64,000 nt of DNA from CAYZJD01 sp964483455 (lineage in GTDB: Bacteria; Acidobacteriota; Terriglobia; Bryobacterales; Bryobacteraceae), in assembly GCA_964483455.1 (NCBI GenBank), contig CAZACK010000010.1, positions 14,217 to 78,216 of the forward strand, written 5' to 3'. The notes under the pieces are model-generated. The model had not been told where the DNA came from and searched no databases. It saw nothing but the letters and a program-made list of their open reading frames with translations. The position numbers and the translations under genes were made by a program. Of this stretch, positions 25,139 through 33,648 are shown piece by piece; positions within the stretch are counted from its first letter, which is position 1, and each line of letters opens with the position of its first letter.

Positions 25139-26188
25139 CTAACCGCGGGCGGCTCTCGATCGCGCCACCACGCGCGCCGGCGGCTTCGACGCCGGCCGGC
25201 TCACCGGCAGGTACCGGAACCAGCTCGCCAGGTACTCGTCGTTGACGCGGCGGCGTTTCATGATTTCGCGCCGCTTCTCCCACACGCGCCGCCAGTTCCT
25301 CACCAGGTACCAGAAGGCCTCGAGCGAGGAATGCTCGCGCAGCAGGCAGCAGCCGAGCACCACGATGTCCCGGGTGGTGATCGACAGGAAGTTGCGCGTG
25401 TACAGGTCGCCGGTCATGTTCTTGATGCGCATCAGGAAGCGGTTTTTCACCGAGTGCATGTTGATGACCGGAGGCAGCGCGCGCCGGTTGCCGGGCAGAA
25501 CCTTGCGCACGTGGTAGCCGCGGGCGTGCGGCGTGTAGATGCACCGCCAGCCGAGCAGTTGCGCGCGCCAGGCGACGTCGGCGTCCTCCCGATAGACGAA
25601 GAAGTCTGGGTCGAAGAACTCGCCGTCGATCGACACGTCCTCGATCATCGCGCGGCGATACAGCGCCGCCGCCGCCGAGGCGCCGAAGACATACTCGTAA
25701 CGCAGGAAGTGGCCGTTGTCCACTTCCTGGCTCCCGCGGTCGAGGTGCCGGAGCATCGGGTTGAAATAGATCCCCGTCGAATCCACCAGCGGCTTGTCCG
25801 GCAGCTCGAAGGAAGACCGCATGGTCAGCAGCTTGCCGCACACCGAGCCGATCTTGCGGTGGATGTGGCCCGCGTCCACCAGCGCCTGAATGAAGCCGCC
25901 CTGCAACAGCACGTCCGGGTTCAGCGTAAGCACCCAGTCTCCGCTGGAGAGCCCGATGGCCTGGTTTTGCGCGGCGGCGAAGCCGATGTTGTCGTCGTTG
26001 TACACGACCTGGCAGCGGCTCTCGAACTCCTCAAGGACCTCGGTGGTGCCGTCCGTGGAGGCGTTGTCAATGACGATCACTTCCTTGAGGGGGTACTTCT
26101 GGGCCAGCACCGATTCGAGGCATCGTTTGATGAACCGCGCGCTGTTGTAAGTGATTATGGTTACCGAAACCAGATCATTATGGGCCAT
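25139..26188 (-). CDS. GT2 family glycosyltransferase
   Basis: A 349-residue GT-A enzyme starting MAHNDLVSVTIITYNSARFI. The nucleotide-sugar site appears as VIVIDNASTDGTTEVLEEF and WVLTLNPDVLLQGGF (the DxD equivalent), and the acceptor side has FFVYREDADVAWRAQLLGW with the catalytic acidic pair. The C-terminal 100 residues hold a weakly hydrophobic patch (FLSITTRDIVVLGCCLL) and a basic tail. It resembles rhamnosyl or WbbL-like transferases, which is an inference. The ATG is well inside the longer open frame, which has no further support. Confidence 0.86.
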   Translation of the reverse strand: MAHNDLVSVTIITYNSARFIKRCLESVLAQKYPLKEVIVIDNASTDGTTEVLEEFESRCQVVYNDDNIGFAAAQNQAIGLSSGDWVLTLNPDVLLQGGFIQALVDAGHIHRKIGSVCGKLLTMRSSFELPDKPLVDSTGIYFNPMLRHLDRGSQEVDNGHFLRYEYVFGASAAAALYRRAMIEDVSIDGEFFDPDFFVYREDADVAWRAQLLGWRCIYTPHARGYHVRKVLPGNRRALPPVINMHSVKNRFLMRIKNMTGDLYTRNFLSITTRDIVVLGCCLLREHSSLEAFWYLVRNWRRVWEKRREIMKRRRVNDEYLASWFRYLPVSRPASKPPARVVARSRAARG

Positions 26189-26234
26189 CCGCTCGCACCG
26201 TTCCACAGCAACAGGTAACCGACCGTGCTCCTCG

Positions 26235-27185
26235 CTACCGCTGCGCCAAGGCCGGCGCGCCGCCCGCTTCCCCAGTCCCGCCGGAGATGAGCCCGCGACC
26301 CGCCAGCCGCATGACTGCAAGATAAGATTTGATCGGGTTCAGACTCCGCACGAACACGACCTCCGACACCATGCGGAGGGCTGCACCCAACAACAGGACA
26401 GCGCACACCGTCCGCCTCGCGGCGGGACGGAAGTGCTTGAAAACGTACCCAAGAAGGCTAGCATACCAGTAAACTTGCCTGCATTCCCGGGGGATTTTCG
26501 CCGCTGAGTGGCCGCCCCGGTGGCTCGCCGCCGCCGCCGGCTCGTACACCGCGCAGAAGCCCGCCTCCCGAAGCCGTTTCAGGAAATCCACGTCCTCGAA
26601 CCACAACGGGTGGAAACGCTCGTCAAGACCGCCGATGGCCTGCCACGCCTCCCGACGGATCATCAAGAACGCGCCGGCCGGCTGGTCGACCTCGGCCTTC
26701 GCATCCGGGTCCAGGTCCAAACATCGGTAATACCGGTTCACGGGATTACCGGGCCAGAGCCGGTTCACTCCAAGGATCTCGAAGCTCAGCGAGAGCCCGG
26801 TTGGGAACCGCCGCACCATGAAGCCGGTTTGCGCTCTGTCCTGCCCGTCGAGCAGCTTGCCGCCGGCAGCGCCCACGCCGGGTTCGGCAACCGCCCCGAG
26901 CAGCGGCTCCACCCCGGTGCGCAGCACCGCGTCAGGGTTCAGCAAGAGAACGAATGGCGACTCCAGCTCGCGAATCCCCTGGTTGGCCGCCGCCGCGAAG
27001 CCGCGGTTCGCGGGATTCGCGATGAGACGCGCCTGCGGTCGCTTTCGGATTTCCTCGACCGTTGAGTCCGTCGAGCCGTTGTCCACGACAATCACAGCAA
27101 GCCCTCGCGCGATCGCCGCATCCAGGCACGCGCCGATGGCGTCGGCCGAGTTCCACGTCACGATGACGGCGCCCGCGAGGCTCAT
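26235..27185 (-). CDS. GT2 family glycosyltransferase
   Basis: A 316-residue GT-A protein with AVIVTWNSADAIGACLDAA at the N-terminus, VIVVDNGSTDSTVEEIRKRP, LLLNPDAVLRTGVEPLL as the DxD-like site and PLWFEDVDFLKRLREAGF as the catalytic acidic motif. It is paralogous to the two flanking GT2 genes. Near the C-terminus VCAVLLLGAALRMVSEVVF may be a membrane-associating helix. The start overlaps the stop of the upstream GT2 by four bases, so translation is coupled. Confidence 0.86.
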   Translation of the reverse strand: MSLAGAVIVTWNSADAIGACLDAAIARGLAVIVVDNGSTDSTVEEIRKRPQARLIANPANRGFAAAANQGIRELESPFVLLLNPDAVLRTGVEPLLGAVAEPGVGAAGGKLLDGQDRAQTGFMVRRFPTGLSLSFEILGVNRLWPGNPVNRYYRCLDLDPDAKAEVDQPAGAFLMIRREAWQAIGGLDERFHPLWFEDVDFLKRLREAGFCAVYEPAAAASHRGGHSAAKIPRECRQVYWYASLLGYVFKHFRPAARRTVCAVLLLGAALRMVSEVVFVRSLNPIKSYLAVMRLAGRGLISGGTGEAGGAPALAQR

Positions 27186-28162
27186 GTCAGTGCGAAGTAC
27201 AGCCTCCAGTACAAGTCGAATCCGGTGCGCTGCTGCAATTCCAACAGCTCGCGCTCGCTCTGCTCGAGGATTTCCGCCAGCCGGCCAGGGTCCGGCGCCG
27301 CATGCCGCATCGCTCGAAATGCGCGCAACCCTTCGAGCTTCCCACGAAGCCAGGCCAGGCCCGCGCCATGCCGCAGCGCCACCGCGCCCCACAGCGCCTG
27401 GGCCGCAACGACCGGCCATCCGTAGCGGCGAATCCACTTCTCCGGGTAGTGCTTGGCGACGAGCAGAAGCTGGTTTCTCGCGATTCGGCGCACCGTGTCC
27501 CGGTGCCAGGCGCCGAGCGTCGCGCTGCCCGCATGATAGGCGATGGCGTCGGGCACGTAGACGCCGCTGAAGCCGCCGAGCGCGCATCGCAAGCCGAACT
27601 CGACGTCTTCGAGATAGCTCTCGAAGTCCTCATCGAGGAATCCCACTCGTGCGAACAGCTCGCGGCGTAGCAGCGCGGCCGTGAACGGGACGAAGCGCAC
27701 CGGCCTTGAACTCGCCCATTCCGGGCCGTCAGACCTGCCATGGCCCGCGCGCCACGCGCAGCCGCCGCGGCACAGCAGGTCGAACGCGCCGTCGAGCGAC
27801 GTACGCCGCGAGGCTTCGAGCACCCTGCCCGCCGCGAACCACGCGCCCGCCCTTTCGCATCCGCGAAGCAGACGTTCCAGCCACTGTGGTTCCGGTTCGA
27901 CATCGTTGTTGACGACAGCCACCCATTCCGTTTCCGCTTGCCGCAAGCCGGCATTGACGGCGCGGCTGAAGCCGGTGTTCGACTCCATGCGGACCACACA
28001 CACTCCACGCGCGGCGGCCATCTCGGCCGAGCCGTCATCGCTCGCGTTGTCCACCACGAGAATTCGGGCGGGAGACACACTCTGGCGGCCCAGGCTTTCC
28101 ATCAGCCGCTCCAGCAGCGCACGCCGGTTCCACGTCGGGACAACCACGGTTACACCGGCCAT
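27182..28162 (-). CDS. GT2 family glycosyltransferase
   Basis: A 326-residue GT-A protein starting MAGVTVVVPTWNRRALLERL. Donor-site motifs are ILVVDNASDDGSAEM and WVAVVNNDVEPEPQWLERLL; the acceptor-side acidic motif is FESYLEDVEFGLRCALGGF. The C-terminal region after the catalytic domain (IARNQLLLVAKHYPEKWIRR) is the family-typical tail. A GTG at 28177 would add five residues. It stands at the head of the three GT2 genes, 62 bases after the esterase gene on the same strand. Confidence 0.86.
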   Translation of the reverse strand: MAGVTVVVPTWNRRALLERLMESLGRQSVSPARILVVDNASDDGSAEMAAARGVCVVRMESNTGFSRAVNAGLRQAETEWVAVVNNDVEPEPQWLERLLRGCERAGAWFAAGRVLEASRRTSLDGAFDLLCRGGCAWRAGHGRSDGPEWASSRPVRFVPFTAALLRRELFARVGFLDEDFESYLEDVEFGLRCALGGFSGVYVPDAIAYHAGSATLGAWHRDTVRRIARNQLLLVAKHYPEKWIRRYGWPVVAAQALWGAVALRHGAGLAWLRGKLEGLRAFRAMRHAAPDPGRLAEILEQSERELLELQQRTGFDLYWRLYFALT

Positions 28163-28224
28163 GGCGCTCGAGCCCACCGTTTATTGGACCTGGGAATGGA
28201 AACAGACAGGCGGGTAAGTTTCCA

Positions 28225-29139
28225 TCATATCATCGATCGCGCAACGGGTAAAGAGTGTAAAGAGGTTTCTTGCTCCCGCAACGATAGAAACAACGCGATC
28301 TGCGCCGCAGCTTCGCCGGCCGCGCTGAAGCGCGCCGGGTAGGTGAGGAATCCATGAAGGTGATCCGCGTAGTGGACGTGCGTAACGGGAACCTCGTCTT
28401 CGATCAATCGGGCGGCCAGCCGAACGCCTTCGTCCCGAAGAGGATCGACTCCCGCCGTGAGCAGAAACGTGGGCGGCAGCCCGGCGAAGCTCGGCGAGAA
28501 GAGCGGTGAAATGCTGGGGTCCTGCGCATCGGCGCCGGGAGGCAGCCAGAGCGTGTAGCCGAGGCGGATATCGTCGCTCGATGTTCCCGGGCCTCCTCTG
28601 AACTCGGCATGCGAGGGAAGGTGGCAGGTCGCGTCGATCATCGGGTAGATGAGGACGAGGGCAGCCGATGCTTGCGGCGAGGCGAGAGCGACGGTAAGAG
28701 CAAGCGATGCGCCGGCGCTGTCTCCGCCCAGGGTGACGGCAGGCGATAAGGATCGCGCAAAGGCGAAAGCGGCGGAGGCGTCCTCGACAGCGGCGGGATA
28801 CGGGTCCTCCGGCGCCAGCCGGTAATCGACGGCCAGCACACGCCATCCGGTGTGAAACGCCAGCAACCGGCAAACGGCGTCGTGTGTTTCCAGATCCCCC
28901 GAGATCATCCGGCCGCCATGGAACCAGACGAGCAGCGGCGCTGCGGGCGCGGTCGCATACAGGCGCGCCCGCACGGGCGCATCGACCTCCGTTGTCTCGA
29001 CGCCTTCCACGCGAGGCCCGCCAAAGTGCCTGCAAAGCCGCCGGTAGCGCGCCCTGATCTCCGGCACGGTCGATGCCGGGATATTCAGCCGGGCGACCTC
29101 ATCGAGAAACGCCCGGCAGTCCGGATGCAATTCGCGCAT
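28225..29139 (-). CDS. alpha/beta hydrolase, HSL (GDSAG) esterase family
   Basis: A 304-residue esterase or lipase. The oxyanion motif HGG is at 74-76 (LVWFHGGRMISG), the nucleophile GDSAG at 139-143 (Ser141), the acid in VDPLRDEG and the base in DHLHGF. These are all the hormone-sensitive-lipase family residues. No signal peptide is seen, so it is cytoplasmic and likely acts on small acyl esters. It begins MRELHPDCRAFLDEVARLN; a decayed copy of its first dozen codons is found 250 bases upstream (29347-29385). Its place before the glycosyltransferases suggests removal of acyl groups from glycan precursors, but that is conjecture. Confidence 0.88.
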   Translation of the reverse strand: MRELHPDCRAFLDEVARLNIPASTVPEIRARYRRLCRHFGGPRVEGVETTEVDAPVRARLYATAPAAPLLVWFHGGRMISGDLETHDAVCRLLAFHTGWRVLAVDYRLAPEDPYPAAVEDASAAFAFARSLSPAVTLGGDSAGASLALTVALASPQASAALVLIYPMIDATCHLPSHAEFRGGPGTSSDDIRLGYTLWLPPGADAQDPSISPLFSPSFAGLPPTFLLTAGVDPLRDEGVRLAARLIEDEVPVTHVHYADHLHGFLTYPARFSAAGEAAAQIALFLSLREQETSLHSLPVARSMI

Positions 29140-29264
29140 AAGCTATGGTGACAGGCTACGCTGTCCCCAGTCGCGCGAAAACCCGCGCGTTTCGAGCGTT
29201 GAGCGGCGCATGGACACCGTTGACTGTCACCGTATTATTGCGAACGTCATTCAGTCAAGTCTCT

Positions 29265-29304
29265 GGCTGGATGCGGCGCAGCCTCTCAGGCTGCCGTGCC
29301 GGCA
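29265..29304. repeat. dispersed repeat, copy A
   Basis: Forty bases that match 39944-39983 at 38 positions. Within it GCAGCCT-CTC-AGGCTGC forms a 7-bp hairpin. Further similarity continues weakly beyond (GCCGAGACCATCGCCTCGT against GCCGACACCATGGCTTCGT). It lies in the non-coding space between the esterase and the DJ-1-like gene. Confidence 0.8.
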
Positions 29305-29346
29305 CTTCCGCTTGCGGACCCGTTCCCGGGCGTGCCGAGACCATCG

Positions 29347-29385
29347 CCTCGTCGAGAACAGCCCGGCAGTCCGAGTGCAGTTCCG
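29347..29385 (-). pseudogene. remnant of the esterase 5' end
   Basis: Read leftward, this gives ELHSDCRAVLDEA, against ELHPDCRAFLDEV in the intact esterase at 29097-29135. About 34 of 40 bases agree over a 250-base offset. No reading frame of useful length continues from it, so it is a decayed partial duplication. Confidence 0.6.
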
Positions 29386-29396
29386 GGATGGCGTGC

Positions 29397-29948
29397 CTAC
29401 TCGCCAAGAGCGGCAAATACCAGACGGTAGAAGTCCGGGTGAGACTGCCAGGTCTGGGCGGTGAGCAGGCGGCCATCGCGCACCGCCTGGCGAGCGTCCC
29501 ATGTGCCCCCGGCCGATTCGACCTCGAAGCGCACGTGCTCGTAGCAGGTGACGCGGCGGCCCTGGACCAGCCCGGCGGCCACCAGGACCTGGATGCCGTG
29601 GCAGATCGAGAACACCCATTTGCCGGAGTCGTGGAAGGCGCGCACCAGGCGGATGAGCGCGGCGTCGTGCCGCAGATATTCGGGCGCGCGCCCGCCGAGC
29701 ACCAGGATCGCGTCGTAATCCTCGGCGCGGGCCTCGGCGATCGTGATCTCCGCCTCGAGCCCGTAGCCCGGCCGCTCGATGTACGTATCCCAACCCGGCT
29801 CGAAATCGTGCATCACGAGGTGAAGGCGGCGCCTGGACGGGGCGGCCACGACGGGCGTATCGCCGGCCTCGAGGAACCGGTGAACGGCGTACAGCGCCTC
29901 GTAGGATTCGCCGGCGTCGCCCGTCACGATCAGAATGCGGCTTGGCAT
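29397..29948 (-). CDS. DJ-1/PfpI family protein
   Basis: A 183-residue flavodoxin-like protein. The nucleophile elbow is Cys116 in WVFSICHGIQ, with the family glutamate region near SYEALYAVHRFLEAG and the loop ILVLGGRAPEYLR. Members are glyoxalases, deglycases, chaperones or proteases; the close similarity of PfpI-type members prevents a finer call. The ATG at 29948 fits the family N-terminus PSRILIVTGDAGESYEALY. It stands alone, with a repeat-rich gap of 257 bases before the esterase. Confidence 0.87.
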   Translation of the reverse strand: MPSRILIVTGDAGESYEALYAVHRFLEAGDTPVVAAPSRRRLHLVMHDFEPGWDTYIERPGYGLEAEITIAEARAEDYDAILVLGGRAPEYLRHDAALIRLVRAFHDSGKWVFSICHGIQVLVAAGLVQGRRVTCYEHVRFEVESAGGTWDARQAVRDGRLLTAQTWQSHPDFYRLVFAALGE

Positions 29949-30272
29949 GACTCTTGTTGTACCGCAGGGAGGACGGTGTCAGGCGGAAGCCCCGCCGCGG
30001 CGGGCGGGGCCCTTGACCCAGGACATCCGGACGCTTTTTCCGCTCCGGGCCACATCCGCGGCCGGCGCCAGCCTGGGTAGCTGGGCCTGTCGCTGGAATC
30101 CGCCGGCCGAGAGCGGCAAGCTTCCGCCCGATCGGGAGGCCTTCGTCGTCCATGGCGGCTGCCGGCTGATCGAGGCGCCGCCGGTATTCCCGGCAGCCGG
30201 GTGCTTCGCGCCGGACTTGGCCGGTACAGCTGAGTCCAAGCCCAGGGCTGCCGCCTGAGTGTCACGAATTGG
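29949..30272. other. 324-base gap with no convincing gene
   Basis: Open frames exist on both strands but none has a ribosome binding site, family similarity or a natural composition. A plus-strand frame around 30017-30258 (containing TQDIRTLFPLRATS, then REAFVVHGGCRLIEAPPV) is the least unlikely, and could be a gene remnant. Confidence 0.35.
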
Positions 30273-30953
30273 TCAGCCGCGCCGCGCGAATCGCTTCTTC
30301 ACCAGGAACCACAGGTTGTACAGGCCGTCGCGCCACGGGTTCAGCTTGATTTCACCGAGGCGTGAAGTGTAGAGGATCGAGATCTCGCCGAAGCGGATCC
30401 GCGGGTTGCGGATCGCCTCGACCTTGATCTCCTCGGAGAACGCCATCCCGTCGGATTCGAGCGCCATCTCATTGAGGATGGCGCGGCGGAACACCCACAT
30501 GCCCGACTGCGAGTCGCGCACCCACCGAAAGAAGAGGACCGACATGGCCAGCGACAGGATCAGGTTGCCGATCTTGTGCTTGAAACTCATGGCCTCGCGG
30601 TCGCGGACGGGAAAGCGCGAGGCGTTGAGGAAATCGACGTCCAGGTGGAGGAAAGCCTCGATCAGGTAGGACAGGGCATCGACGGGATAGCTATGGTCGC
30701 CGTCGAGAGTGACGATCAGGTCGCCGGTGGCGTGCGAGAATCCGCGCTTGTAGCTGCGGCCGTAGCCGCGCACGTCCTCGCGGATGACCATGGCGCCGAA
30801 GCCGCGGGCGATTTCGGAGGTGCGGTCCGTCGAGCCGTTGTCGACGACGATGATCTCATCGACGAACGGCGGCATGCGCTTGAGCACCTGCTCGATGCCC
30901 TGTTCCTCGTTGAGGCAGGGAATGACGACGGTGATGCGCCGGCTCTTATACAT
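30273..30953 (-). CDS. GT2 glycosyltransferase, dolichol-phosphate mannosyltransferase-like
   Basis: A 226-residue GT-A enzyme. The start MYKSRRITVVIPCLNEEQGI is the typical polyprenyl-phosphate sugar transferase N-terminus; DEIIVVDNGSTDRTSEIA, LIVTLDGDHSYPVDALSYLI (DxD) and FRWVRDSQSGMWVFRRAIL with the acidic catalytic pair follow. It should transfer a sugar from a nucleotide to a polyprenyl phosphate, giving the donor used by GT-C enzymes such as the one at the left edge of the window. A hydrophobic patch NLILSLAMSVLFF may hold it at the membrane. It is divergent from the next gene, with 26 bases between the starts. Confidence 0.85.
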   Translation of the reverse strand: MYKSRRITVVIPCLNEEQGIEQVLKRMPPFVDEIIVVDNGSTDRTSEIARGFGAMVIREDVRGYGRSYKRGFSHATGDLIVTLDGDHSYPVDALSYLIEAFLHLDVDFLNASRFPVRDREAMSFKHKIGNLILSLAMSVLFFRWVRDSQSGMWVFRRAILNEMALESDGMAFSEEIKVEAIRNPRIRFGEISILYTSRLGEIKLNPWRDGLYNLWFLVKKRFARRG

Positions 30954-30979
30954 GCTGTGCGGGGCGCGGGTCAGCTATC

Positions 30980-31525
30980 ATGAAAGTAACCATGCCCAAG
31001 CCCGTCCTCCTATTGTGCTTGATCGCCGCCGTCTCCGGGCTCCGCGCGCAGGAGGCGATGGCCGGCGTCCAGTCGGTCTACCTGCTGCCGATGGCCGGCG
31101 GCCTCGATCAGTTTCTGGCGAACTCGCTGAGCGCCGGCAAGGTCTTCCGCGTGGTCACCGACCCGCAGATGGCCGACGCGCTGTTCACCGACCGGCTCGG
31201 CGAGGGATTCGAGCGCAAGTACGCCGAACTCTATCCGCCGCCCCCGCCGCCCGAGCCGCCGAAGGCCGAGCCCGTCAAGGAAGAAGCGAAAGAGGCGGCG
31301 CCGGCCAAGCCCGAGCGGCCACAGATCGGGGACGTGAAGGAGGAAACGCCCGCGCGCCTCTCGACCTGGGGCCGGGGTAAAGGCAACGTCTTCCTGGTGG
31401 ACCGGAAAAGCCGCGCCGTCCTCTGGTCAACCTATCAGAAGCCGAAGAACACCACCGCCGAGGAACTGAACCGCACCGCGCGCCGCATCGTCGACCGGCT
31501 GAAGGAAGACCTGAAGCCGAAGTAG
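30980..31525 (+). CDS. secreted hypothetical protein with proline-rich linker
   Basis: A 181-residue protein with a signal peptide (MKVTMPKPVLLLCLIAAVSGLRA). Two small domains, VQSVYLLPMAGGLDQFLANSL with VFRVVTDPQMADALFTDR, and GNVFLVDRKSRAVLWSTYQK with ELNRTARRIVDRLKEDL, are joined by a linker of six consecutive prolines and charged EAK/PAKP repeats. The second domain resembles a fragment often found in acidobacterial lipoprotein-type proteins, but I do not recognise a named family. It is divergent from a GT2 gene. Envelope location is the only function that can be supported. Confidence 0.7.
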   Translation: MKVTMPKPVLLLCLIAAVSGLRAQEAMAGVQSVYLLPMAGGLDQFLANSLSAGKVFRVVTDPQMADALFTDRLGEGFERKYAELYPPPPPPEPPKAEPVKEEAKEAAPAKPERPQIGDVKEETPARLSTWGRGKGNVFLVDRKSRAVLWSTYQKPKNTTAEELNRTARRIVDRLKEDLKPK

Positions 31526-32311
31526 GCCGGCCGGCGCTCGCCGGACGGCTGTTTCATCCGCCGCGATCATTGTAGCGCCCGACCAGCGCGGCCGGGAGGC
31601 TACGGAGAGGTCCGGGCACGAACAAGAAGGACAAAACGAAGCCGGCGACCGTGGTGGCTTGCGAGGCCAACTTACTGAAAAGGAACCAGAACTTCGGTTC
31701 CACGGGAGTCAACCAGAGTGACCTCAACGTGACTCATCCGGACAATTGAAAAAATCGACCTGGCCTGTGACCGGCGAACCGTCCGCACGTGCCGGCGAAG
31801 GCGTCAGGGCCGGAAATCGTCGCATCCGCGCGCGAAGATAGTTGAACGAACGAACCTGACCGACGAGGTCGATTGCCGCTAAGTCATTGGACTGTCGCAG
31901 ATGGACGGGCGCGGTGCGAGACACCCCTCGGGGGCTGTCATAACCGGCCAGGAGGCAGGGCCTATCAAACGAGCGCCCCCCTCGCTGATAGTACCATTCC
32001 GCTGCGCCCTACTCGTCGATCTACTTCTACGCGACAAGGGTGGACGAATCCGCCCGGGCTCCTGCCGCAATTGTGCAGGGTTCCAGTACGAACGGGTTGT
32101 TCCTGGACAGGAGTAATGCGGTCGCGGACGTCCTAGACGTGCGCGCCCCCGCGAAGCTCAGCAGCCTGCGGGCGTTCTTCAGGGAACGCGGGAGACGGGT
32201 GTTTTCAGCACGCGGCCAGCTCCGAGGCCGGGATGAGGCTGTCACCGGATGCAAGAATCACCGTGTGTTTGCGCGTTGCCGCATCCGCACCGCGCCGCGG
32301 CTGCTTTGCCC
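31526..32311. other. 786-base region without a supported gene
   Basis: No open frame here has both a start with ribosome binding site and family similarity. The plus strand from 31992 to about 32250 reads YSSIYFYATRVDESARAPAA, then VQGSSTNGLFLDRSNAVADV and VRAPAKLSSLRAFFRERG after a TAG, which looks like part of a protein without a start, so it may be a gene relic. A minus-strand 21-codon frame at about 31667-31732 (MSHVEVTLVDSRGTEVLVPF) is also seen. No tRNA or recognisable structured RNA was found by eye. Confidence 0.4.
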
Positions 32312-33451
32312 TCAGACGTACTCCCAGCGCTTCAGCCACTGGTAATCCGCGGGCAGCCTGGCCCACATTTGCCGGACGGCTGGCTCGAGCTCCGAGGTTA
32401 CGGCCGGCTTCTTGCCTCGGTTCTTTCGCGTGAGGTCCAACTGCCGGCGCTCGATGACGGCTTGTGCGATGTTGTCCACCTGGGCGATGCTGACCAGTCC
32501 GGGGATTGGGGCCGTGATGGCGGGGTTGGAGAGGACGTAGCGGATCGCCAGGCGCGCCCGGCGGTCGTCCTCGGCACGGTGCGCGTTGGTTGGCGAACTG
32601 TCGCCTTCAAACAAGGCGTTACTCGAGAACGGCTTGATGCCGAACACTCCCACGTCCTGCTGCCGGATGGCATCAAACAGGCTGTCCTCCGGCAGTTCCT
32701 TGGAACTGGCGGTGTACGGGAACAGCACGACTTCCATGTGTTTCGGGTACTGCTCGATCACCGACTTCAGCCAAACGCGGTTATGGCTGGAGACGCCGGT
32801 GAACCGCGTCTTGCCTTGTTTCTTGGCCATCTCGAGCGCCCCGACGGTGGCCTCTTCGACGCGCAGCAGCTCGCCCAAATCGGCGATGCCTTCCATCGGC
32901 AGCGAAATTCTCCACACATCGATGTAGTCCAGCCCGGCTTCTTTCAAACCGTCGTCCAGTCCCTGGACGAGCCGCTCCGGAGAGCGCCATTCCGTGTAGC
33001 GAGGTTCACGGGTGTGCCAGGAGTAGCCGAGGTACATTTTGTCCCGGCGACCCTTGAGCACCTTGCTATAGGCCAGGATCTCCTGAGGGGAACACGCATC
33101 CACGTAGTTGATGCCCACCTCGATGCAGCGGCTGACAACCTCATGCCGGTTCTTGACGAACTCGGGATTACTGAGGTTCGCGGTGTCGGCGTCATCGCAG
33201 CACGCGCTCTTCGGGGAGGCGCTTTTCACCACCGTGTGCACCCGCTTCCAGTGGCCGCCGAGGCAAGCCGCCGAAACCATCAGCCCCGTCTTGCCGAGCC
33301 GGCGGTACTCCATATTCTGGTTGTAGTTCAGAATGCTGCGTTTCGAATTCGGTCCGGCTCCGGCGACGTCGAAACCCGCCGCCAGTCCGCCCGTTAGAAT
33401 GGCGCCGCGCTTCGCAAACTCGCGCCGCGTGATTCGGCAGCTTTCATTCAT
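32312..33451 (-). CDS. Tat-exported aldo/keto reductase-like protein with degenerate active site
   Basis: A 379-residue protein. The N-terminus carries a twin-arginine signal, TRREFAKRGAILTGGLAAGF. The body follows the AKR barrel: MEYRRLGKTGLMVSAACLGGH, GINYVDACSPQEILAYSKVL and QGKTRFTGVSSHN, NPAITAPIPGLVS. The catalytic tetrad D-Y-K-H is not convincing: the usual D-T-A-x-x-Y-G is ACSP, the lysine of the ATK-type strand is replaced by YLGYSW, and the histidine is lost in YIDVWRISL. It may be a non-catalytic binding protein or a divergent enzyme. The ATG at 33451 has AAAGGAG seven bases upstream. It diverges from the receptor gene at 33791. Confidence 0.78.
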   Translation of the reverse strand: MNESCRITRREFAKRGAILTGGLAAGFDVAGAGPNSKRSILNYNQNMEYRRLGKTGLMVSAACLGGHWKRVHTVVKSASPKSACCDDADTANLSNPEFVKNRHEVVSRCIEVGINYVDACSPQEILAYSKVLKGRRDKMYLGYSWHTREPRYTEWRSPERLVQGLDDGLKEAGLDYIDVWRISLPMEGIADLGELLRVEEATVGALEMAKKQGKTRFTGVSSHNRVWLKSVIEQYPKHMEVVLFPYTASSKELPEDSLFDAIRQQDVGVFGIKPFSSNALFEGDSSPTNAHRAEDDRRARLAIRYVLSNPAITAPIPGLVSIAQVDNIAQAVIERRQLDLTRKNRGKKPAVTSELEPAVRQMWARLPADYQWLKRWEYV

Positions 33452-33570
33452 AAAAGGCTCCTTTAGTCCCAATCGTACATGAGGTCACCGCGGCGGTCAA
33501 ACCCCCGACGTTGATGTCTTGTTTCCAATCTCAACTTCTCTCAACTTTTAATTCGAAATCAACCTTTCTA

Positions 33571-33599
33571 TTGACTGGGATGGGGCCGGGTGATATAGA
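33571..33599 (+). promoter_or_regulatory. promoter of Oar-like receptor 1
   Basis: TTGACT at 33571-33576, a 17-base spacer, and TATAGA at 33594-33599. The same -35 box and spacing occur before the micro-protein gene. It predicts a leader of about 185 nucleotides before the GTG at 33791. Confidence 0.55.
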
Positions 33600-33620
33600 T
33601 GCTGTAGGAATAGCGATCCG

Positions 33621-33648
33621 ACACCCGGCATACGCGGGTGCCGGGTGT
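33621..33648 (+). promoter_or_regulatory. leader hairpin of Oar-like receptor 1
   Basis: ACACCCGGCA-8 nt-TGCCGGGTGT is a perfect 10-bp stem starting about 15 bases after the expected transcription start and followed by GCTTTTGTGC. It could be an attenuator, an RNA stabiliser or a REP-like unit. The T-run is short, so termination would be incomplete. Confidence 0.45.

Noticed and set aside
29935..30258. 107-codon plus-strand frame between DJ-1 and GT2 genes
   Set aside because: No Shine-Dalgarno, overlaps the DJ-1 start, no recognisable family; kept only as a note on the gap.
31526..32311. Possible RNase P, tmRNA or 6S RNA in the gene-free region
   Set aside because: The hallmark sequences of these RNAs were looked for by eye and not found.
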